Shown piece after piece: positions 8,304-13,076 of a stretch of DNA of 13,076 nt. Each line of letters starts with the position of its first letter. The first letter of the stretch is position 1. Origin of the DNA: Amoeboradix gromovi (lineage: Eukaryota; Sanchytriomycota; Sanchytriomycetes; Sanchytriales; Sanchytriaceae); contig JADGIF010000240.1 of assembly GCA_018985225.1 (NCBI GenBank), forward strand, positions 1-13,076, written 5' to 3'. Below the pieces are notes generated by a model. That model saw only the letters and a program-made list of their open reading frames with translations, was not told the origin of the DNA and searched no databases. The position numbers and the translations under genes were made by a program.

Positions 8304-10641
8304 ATGATGCAGCAAAAACTCTTGACGATATCCAGTGTTCTCAACCAACCCACAAGAGAAGAAATTCCTACCACAAATCAAAAAAGCATTTCTGTAAAGC
8401 CACCAAATTTAGCAGCTTACAACAAGTATATTCAAACGGAATATGACCAGTACCGTATTTTAAAACTAAAGAAATCGTCGCTTAGCTCATCTGCCTCTAC
8501 AGATGTCCCAAAGTTATTTGAATCTCTAGAGTTAGAAAAGTCGAGAGATTTTAACAGTGTTTTAAGGCTGATGGATGTTAAGGTGGATGATTTAAGAGTG
8601 TTGTCTGCTAATGCTCCAAGTATTTTGGATAAACTGAAAGGTTATCAATCAAATGTTGAAAATAAATTAGTTCAAGTTATTAGTGAAAAGAGTGAAGAAC
8701 TCTACACTATTAGCCAAGCCATGTCGGATTTACAAAATACCTTCAAGGATATTGATAACGAACTGTTAAAGCACAAGACTACTTTGGAAAAAATCAAGAA
8801 ATCCTGCGAGTCTGCGTTCAAGGTTATTCAAACTAAAGAAAATGTGGAACTGCTTAAAAAGTTTAAAAACATGATTAAAGATGTTAAAGAGTGTGAGGAA
8901 CTGTTAGAACTAACTACCCAGCTTCTAGAGAGCAGAGACTACTTTGCTGCACATGACATAATCCATCAACTGGAAGTTAAACTTCCTAGATATCAGAGTA
9001 CACTAAATATGTGGAAGCATTTGGAGATGATAGAAAAAAACTACAACAGTGGCATATGCAAAGAAGGGCAATCTCAAATATTTCAGATTAAACCTGTTTT
9101 ACCTGTTTTTAACTTTAGTTTGTGTCCAATTGATACTCCTCAGTATTCATTAGTCTCATTAGACAAATTTTGGGATACTTTCGAAAGCAGTGGAATAATT
9201 GATACAATTTTGGAAGAATACAAATCTAAAGTACTAAAGTCCTATGATGAGAACGACTGGGTGTTTTTTGGATTGCCAGCTTTATCTGGTGTTATATCAG
9301 CCAAGGAGCTAATCAAGCGTACAAGTACCCTTATGTTTGTATTATACTCTCAGTACATGCTTTTTAAAAGTAAAGATCAAACTATTTTTGTTATTAGTGA
9401 TGTTGTGAAAGCATTAATTGTAAAATTGCAAATAAGTGTTGATAACCAACAGAAAAGTGTATTAGAACAAGTGGACTTGGACACTTTCTATGATTTATAC
9501 AAATGGTGCAAAAATCTTATAAGCTGTTTAATGTATCTACAGGAAAACGAATACGATTTAGAATCTAGAACTTGGAATAAAAAATCCAGCTCGATTACCA
9601 TACTAAATGTATTCAACGCTTGGTTTATAACTTCCCTTAGACAGAGATTACTGAGTTTTCACAACAAAACGTTGCAGGATTTAACCAGTTTAGTTCAAAA
9701 TGAGCAATGGGCCACGACAGAAGTTCCTAGCGAATTTATGCTTCTACTAAACAGAATAGAAAATGATCAGTTACAGGCCAAGGATAACGAAAGTAATGCA
9801 TCCCAAGAGAGATTAGTGGTAAATAATATTCAGTACCCCGTAGTAGGAGTATCATTGTATTTAATCAAATTTATTTACAGCTATCTGAATTTAGCCAATT
9901 CTTGTGCCGATATAACTTGGGATACATTCTTTAAAGTCATGGAATGTTTGCGGAGTTTTAACACTTTGACATCTCAATCAATACTTGGAGGAGGAGCTGC
10001 AAAAACCGCCAATTTAAAGAGCATTACCGCCAAGCATCTGTGTTTAGCATGGCAAAGTGTGGAGGTAATAATTGCTCTTACGCCATTTTTAATAAATTTC
10101 TTTAAAATTAGAATTCCAGAAGACAAAATCACGTTTATGCAAGACGAAGTTGTTAAGTTAGTACAAGTCATACACGATCACCAAAATCAGATTCAGCAGA
10201 AACTAGCATTTATAATAAAGGATAGAACTATTTATTATCTGAGTAACTACAAGGTAACATTAATTAACACAGAAGATTGATTCGATTAAAAGGATTCAAG
10301 AGCTAAAAAACAAGTATCATTCAGTTTTGCTGATTCAGGAACAGGCTGATTTTGCTTTTAGTGAGCCTATATTGTCATTTATTAAAGAGACTGAACTTTT
10401 GTATAAAGTACTAACAAAGTATACAACAGAACAAGTAACCGATATAGTAATGTCGAACTCATTAACAGAAATGGCTAATGCATTTGAAGAGCATTGCAAA
10501 ACCCTAGAATTCAAGAATAATGAGGAAAAGTCCATGACAATAACAGAATTTTATCAAATGGAGCAGAAATTTAAAAACTATCCAAACTTTTACGCACTGA
10601 AGTCTATTCAGCTGAAGCTGAACAACATTGCCATAAAATAA
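8304..10641 (+). CDS. VPS54: VPS54, GARP tethering-complex subunit (two exons)
   Basis: Subunit of the Golgi-associated retrograde protein complex (with VPS51, VPS52 and VPS53), which tethers endosome-derived vesicles at the trans-Golgi network. Exons 8304-10253 and 10273-10641 give 772 residues, shorter than human (about 977). N-terminal region about 70-290 is helical and coiled-coil rich with the family pattern ending in LLESRDYFAAHDIIHQL. The C-terminal Vps54 domain is distinct: LVVNNIQYPVVGVSLYLIK at about 503-521, then LGGGAAKTANLKSITAKHL at about 561-579, matching the conserved LGAGALxxxGLKTITTKNLAL block. Exon 2 supplies the last 122 residues, ending PNFYALKSIQLKLNNIAIK. The start is the first of two adjacent ATGs, preceded by AAATTTAG. 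SPC25 follows 28 bp downstream on the same strand. The TAA stop overlaps AATAAA. Confidence 0.9.
10254..10272 (+). other. 19-nt intron in VPS54 (phase 0)
   Basis: The sequence is GTAACATTAATTAACACAG. Removal joins YLSNYK to KIDSIKRIQELKNKYHS and runs in frame into the downstream ORF. Retention reads VTLINTED and then TGA just beyond the intron. ATTAAC is at intron positions 10-15, as in the SWIB gene. Confidence 0.92.
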
Positions 10642-10642
10642 A
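10637..10642 (+). promoter_or_regulatory. AATAAA overlapping the VPS54 stop codon
   Basis: The TAA stop at 10639-10641 forms bases 3-5 of AATAAA. SPC25 starts 28 bp after the stop. Confidence 0.5.
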
Positions 10643-10669
10643 TATTTAAATAAGTTTGAAACCACTCCC

Positions 10670-11374
10670 ATGCAGTTTTCATTACAAACTACTATTTCTC
10701 AGCTAAAGAAATATGCCGAACATAACAAACCACCGCTGGCAAAAGATGTTGAGGAAATTGCACAAAGTTACATATCACAATTGAACAAGAATCATGCTAG
10801 AGCAGTATTAATAGTTGAAAATAATGAACTACGCAAGAAACAATATAAAGATGCCCAACTAAAAAACAAAGAATACTTGGAGAAAGAAAAAACCCTGATA
10901 GCACTATATGAAAGGGTTCAGAAACAAGAACAGCAACTCTATCTGGAAAAAACAAAAAAGGAGGATCGTTTACGAGAATTAAAATCTATTCTGAAAGAAA
11001 AAAGGAAGGAAAAACAAGGAAGAACTGACAGAATTGAACATTTGAGATCTCAATACAAGAAATTGTTCGGACTCTCTATGATTAGCGAGGAAAATGGATA
11101 CTATCGTATAATATTTACAAAATTCCCAAATGAACTGCCAAAGGCGTATTTCAGATTTAGGATCGAAGATAAAGTGCTTCATGCCGTAGAAATTAATCCT
11201 ACGATACCTTCACTACCCTGCTTGACCTCTGATGAGAACGATAAGATCTATGGAAAGTTTGACGGCATGAATTTAAATCCACTTTTGGAACAGGTCAGGT
11301 CGATCTTAAAACAGAGCCCAGAAAGGTTAACAGAAATAGTAAAGCGACTTCATAAAGGATGGTCAACTTTGTAA
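10670..11374 (+). CDS. SPC25: SPC25, Ndc80-complex kinetochore subunit
   Basis: Probable Spc25, which dimerises with Spc24 and anchors the Ndc80 complex to the inner kinetochore. The protein has 234 residues, the expected size (yeast 221, human 224). Residues about 40-130 are a highly charged coiled coil (runs such as LREKKR-type Glu/Lys heptads through RIEHLRSQYK). From 131 a compact domain begins with LFGLSMISEENGYYRIIFTKF and continues with AYFRFRIEDKVLHAVEINPTIPSLPCL, then LEQVRSILKQ. This is the pattern of the Spc25 RWD domain: FGL start, beta-sheet, ECNPPLP-like turn and final helix. Sequence divergence is high, as is normal for kinetochore proteins, so the call rests on architecture plus the turn motif. 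There is no intron. It faces the AMPK gamma gene tail to tail, with 62 bp between stops. TAA is followed directly by AATAAA. Confidence 0.78.
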   Translation: MQFSLQTTISQLKKYAEHNKPPLAKDVEEIAQSYISQLNKNHARAVLIVENNELRKKQYKDAQLKNKEYLEKEKTLIALYERVQKQEQQLYLEKTKKEDRLRELKSILKEKRKEKQGRTDRIEHLRSQYKKLFGLSMISEENGYYRIIFTKFPNELPKAYFRFRIEDKVLHAVEINPTIPSLPCLTSDENDKIYGKFDGMNLNPLLEQVRSILKQSPERLTEIVKRLHKGWSTL

Positions 11375-11380
11375 AATAAA
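11375..11380 (+). promoter_or_regulatory. AATAAA immediately after the SPC25 stop
   Basis: The sequence reads TAA-AATAAA with no spacer. The 62-bp convergent gap also carries the opposing signal of the AMPK gamma gene. Confidence 0.5.
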
Positions 11381-11430
11381 TTATTAAATTTTATTTTCTT
11401 AAGAGAGACTAGGCTTTTGCAAACAACGTA

Positions 11431-11436
11431 TTTATT
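11431..11436 (-). promoter_or_regulatory. AATAAA immediately after the AMPK gamma stop
   Basis: On the minus strand the sequence reads TGA-AATAAA with no spacer, mirroring SPC25. Confidence 0.5.
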
Positions 11437-12420
11437 TCATTCCTTGAAAACTAGAAACCTTATTATGTCCACTAAACGAATAATTCCAAGCAACTTTTTG
11501 TGTTCGTCTACAACTAAAATTCGATGTACAGTTGACTTTTTGAAGCTACTGATAAGAAATCCTAGAGAATCAATTTCTTTACAAGTATGAACACCCTCGA
11601 AGTCTGGAGACCTCTTTAAAATGGCTTCTTGCACTGGTATCTTCAAATCAAATTCAGCCGTCTCAGTAACGAATTGTAGAATATCTGGACTCTCGTAAAC
11701 ATTAACAACGCACCCGGAGGCATCTAAAATAGGAATAGCATTGGCACCACAACTGATAATCATTTCTATTAAATCAATAATTGGAGTTGATAAGACTGCT
11801 GTGTATTGGGGTTTCGTCATTAGCTGATTAGCTGGAATGCTCAATAGCTCCACAGGGCAATTCTCTGAAATACTTTTTAATATTTTGTAGTTGGTAATAA
11901 CGGATATTATAGAATGATGACCCGGAGGACTTAATACCGAACCAGGTAAATAGTTTTCTATATTTGGAGCTGAACCATCAGGATGGATATGGACTAAAGC
12001 AGCTCTGAATTGGTTGGCACTTAGCATTAATTTTGCAGCTTCAAGTAAGGTGATTTCAGGATTAAAGGAAACATTCAAATGTTGAAGCCCTGGTGGCCTT
12101 TTCAAGCTAAACACATCTGCTATTCTAAATGATTTTAATATTTCTTTTGCTTGAAGAACATCACCATGATGATAAAAATGATGCATAAGCAACAAAATAT
12201 CATTAGTACCTAACACAGCAACAAAGGAACCGTCATTAACAACAGGAAGACCTAGAGTCGAATGCTGAATTAAAGCAGATGCGCCTTTAGTTAACAACAA
12301 GTTGGAATCTAATATGACCGTTTTCATACTATCTGCCAAAGTGTCTACACATGTCGTTTTAGCCATGTATTCTCTAACAGATTGCAGAGGATCTGTTACA
12401 TCTTCTGGATTTTGACTCAT
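11437..12420 (-). CDS. SNF4: AMPK/Snf1 kinase gamma subunit (Snf4-like), four CBS motifs
   Basis: Regulatory subunit that binds AMP, ADP or ATP and controls the AMPK/Snf1 energy-sensing kinase. The protein has 327 residues, matching human gamma-1 (331) and yeast Snf4 (322), with no long N-terminal extension. CBS1 is at about 31-85 (GTNDILLLMHHFY, Asp74), CBS2 at about 110-185 (VITNYKILKSI), CBS3 at about 200-253 (VYESPDILQFV, Asp246), CBS4 at about 270-323 (VHRILVVDE and IIRLVDIIRF, Asp318). Ribose-binding Asp is thus present in sites 1, 3 and 4. Lys stands in the second site where human has Arg. The block DFEGVHTC and the VITNYKIL/SENC pattern resemble fungal Snf4. CBS2 carries an extra loop of about 20 residues (around 149-169), and the Arg expected in the CBS1 phosphate-binding position is not seen (STLGLPVV). 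There is no intron. The stop is TGA. Confidence 0.93.
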   Translation of the reverse strand: MSQNPEDVTDPLQSVREYMAKTTCVDTLADSMKTVILDSNLLLTKGASALIQHSTLGLPVVNDGSFVAVLGTNDILLLMHHFYHHGDVLQAKEILKSFRIADVFSLKRPPGLQHLNVSFNPEITLLEAAKLMLSANQFRAALVHIHPDGSAPNIENYLPGSVLSPPGHHSIISVITNYKILKSISENCPVELLSIPANQLMTKPQYTAVLSTPIIDLIEMIISCGANAIPILDASGCVVNVYESPDILQFVTETAEFDLKIPVQEAILKRSPDFEGVHTCKEIDSLGFLISSFKKSTVHRILVVDEHKKLLGIIRLVDIIRFLVFKE

Positions 12421-12723
12421 CTCGAATTAAGTAGTAAAAAGAGTTTCAAAAATGGAAATGGTTAATTTCGGACCGGCTCAATGATTTACTAACAAAAAGA
12501 AATTCTGCTATGAATCATAAACAATGCTTTACTAATATCCAACTCAAAGAAGCCTTTATTTTAACGAAAAGAAAAATGTTGACGAACCCAATGTAATGCA
12601 CCTAAATATGGATACATGGCTGCCTGTTCGAACCATTGCCGACTTATAAGTATTCTGTTCTCAAAAAGTGGTAATTTTTGTAGCTGATGAACATAGCTAT
12701 GAAACTGGAGACAGGATTTATAT

Positions 12724-12751
12724 TTGGGGACTATAAACACAAAAACTAGAC
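12724..12751 (+). repeat. Dispersed motif, copy 1
   Basis: TTGGGGAC, ten bases, AAAAACTAGAC. A related copy lies 282 bp downstream, and the core AAAACTAGAC also occurs near 4217. Function is unknown. Confidence 0.35.
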
Positions 12752-13005
12752 CATTCTAATTTGAAGTATTTCAAAGCAATTAAAAACAATATATTATTTC
12801 AAGAAAGTAAAATTAAGTGTTAAAACTTGATTAGCTGGCGCCTCCAAACGAAAAGCAAGTTTTCGTGTACCAGTAATTTAAAAAGAATAAAATAGTCTAG
12901 ACATATAATGAAGGCAGCAGTGATCCTGGACCTATTAAGAATAAAGTGAATAAGAGCAATAAAAGACTTAAGCATGTCTAAAAAGGTGAAATGGCAAGAT
13001 TAGAC

Positions 13006-13032
13006 TTGGGACACCAAATATAAAAACTAGAC
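13006..13032 (+). repeat. Dispersed motif, copy 2
   Basis: TTGGGAC, nine bases, AAAAACTAGAC. It shares both end blocks and nearly the spacing with the copy at 12724. A TATAAAAA sequence overlaps it. Confidence 0.35.
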
Positions 13033-13076
13033 TAACTCGTTTTTAAAGGAGGTGCTCCATACGGAGGAAATGCTAT

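Larger units (their letters stand above)
12421..13076. other. 656-bp right flank with no supported gene
   Basis: This stretch holds the promoter side of the AMPK gamma gene and then AT-rich, stop-rich sequence in all frames. Short ATG ORFs such as 12908-12949 and 12974-13003 have no family features and no consensus intron. A related 27/28-base motif occurs twice. The last bases encode a short open stretch (KGGAPYGGNA) that runs off the window and might belong to the next gene. No tRNA, spliceosomal RNA or other ncRNA could be recognised. Confidence 0.4.

Noticed and set aside
12626-12634. GTTCGAACC resembling a tRNA B box
   Set aside because: On neither strand do the flanks form a T-stem, and no D-arm or acceptor pairing was found.
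12984-13001. 18-nt GT...AG segment in the right flank
   Set aside because: There is no branch-like element, and removal still leads to an early TAG.
1-13076. Nucleomorph or bacterial origin of the window
   Set aside because: Condensin, GARP, kinetochore and AMPK genes with spliceosomal introns exclude bacteria. NAMPT, the FtsX-like permease and VPS54 are not expected in reduced nucleomorphs.

Overview
The window is nuclear DNA from a gene-dense, AT-rich microbial eukaryote. The gene content is eukaryotic: a condensin SMC4, a GARP tethering subunit VPS54, a kinetochore SPC25 and an AMPK/Snf1 gamma subunit. Four genes are each interrupted by one 19-nt GT-AG intron, and genes end in AATAAA signals. 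TAA, TAG and TGA all serve as stops, so the standard code fits. The lineage cannot be fixed from this window. The gamma subunit reads most like fungal Snf4. NAMPT, an FtsX-type permease and a DEK_C plus multi-SWIB protein are not a typical fungal set. The tiny introns recall those of chlorarachniophyte nucleomorphs and heterotrich ciliates, but the gene set does not suit a nucleomorph.

Layout, left to right: the 3' end of an FtsX-like permease (+, cut by the window start); SMC4 (+, one intron); a 421-bp gap with an interrupted coding-like frame; a small protein of 22-residue HEAT-like repeats (-); a short divergent intergenic region; NAMPT (+, one intron); a DEK_C plus three-SWIB protein (-, one intron), tail to tail with NAMPT; a 305-bp gap; VPS54 (+, one intron); SPC25 (+); the AMPK gamma subunit (-), tail to tail with SPC25; and a 656-bp right flank with no convincing gene.

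The genes do not form one pathway. They cover chromosome condensation (SMC4), kinetochore-microtubule attachment (SPC25), endosome-to-Golgi retrieval (VPS54), energy sensing (gamma subunit), NAD salvage (NAMPT) and chromatin or transcription (SWIB protein). What unites them is compaction. Same-strand neighbours lie 26-28 bp apart, and one convergent pair has 10 bp between stop codons. Five of the eight stop codons sit inside an AATAAA signal. Four of four recognised introns are exactly 19 nt and align without gaps as GTANNNTNN-AYTAAY-NNAG.

The observations most worth follow-up are the fixed-length introns, the fused stop/polyadenylation signals, the triple-SWIB architecture whose third domain appears only after splicing, and the 22-residue repeat protein next to NAMPT, which may be of bacterial or viral origin.
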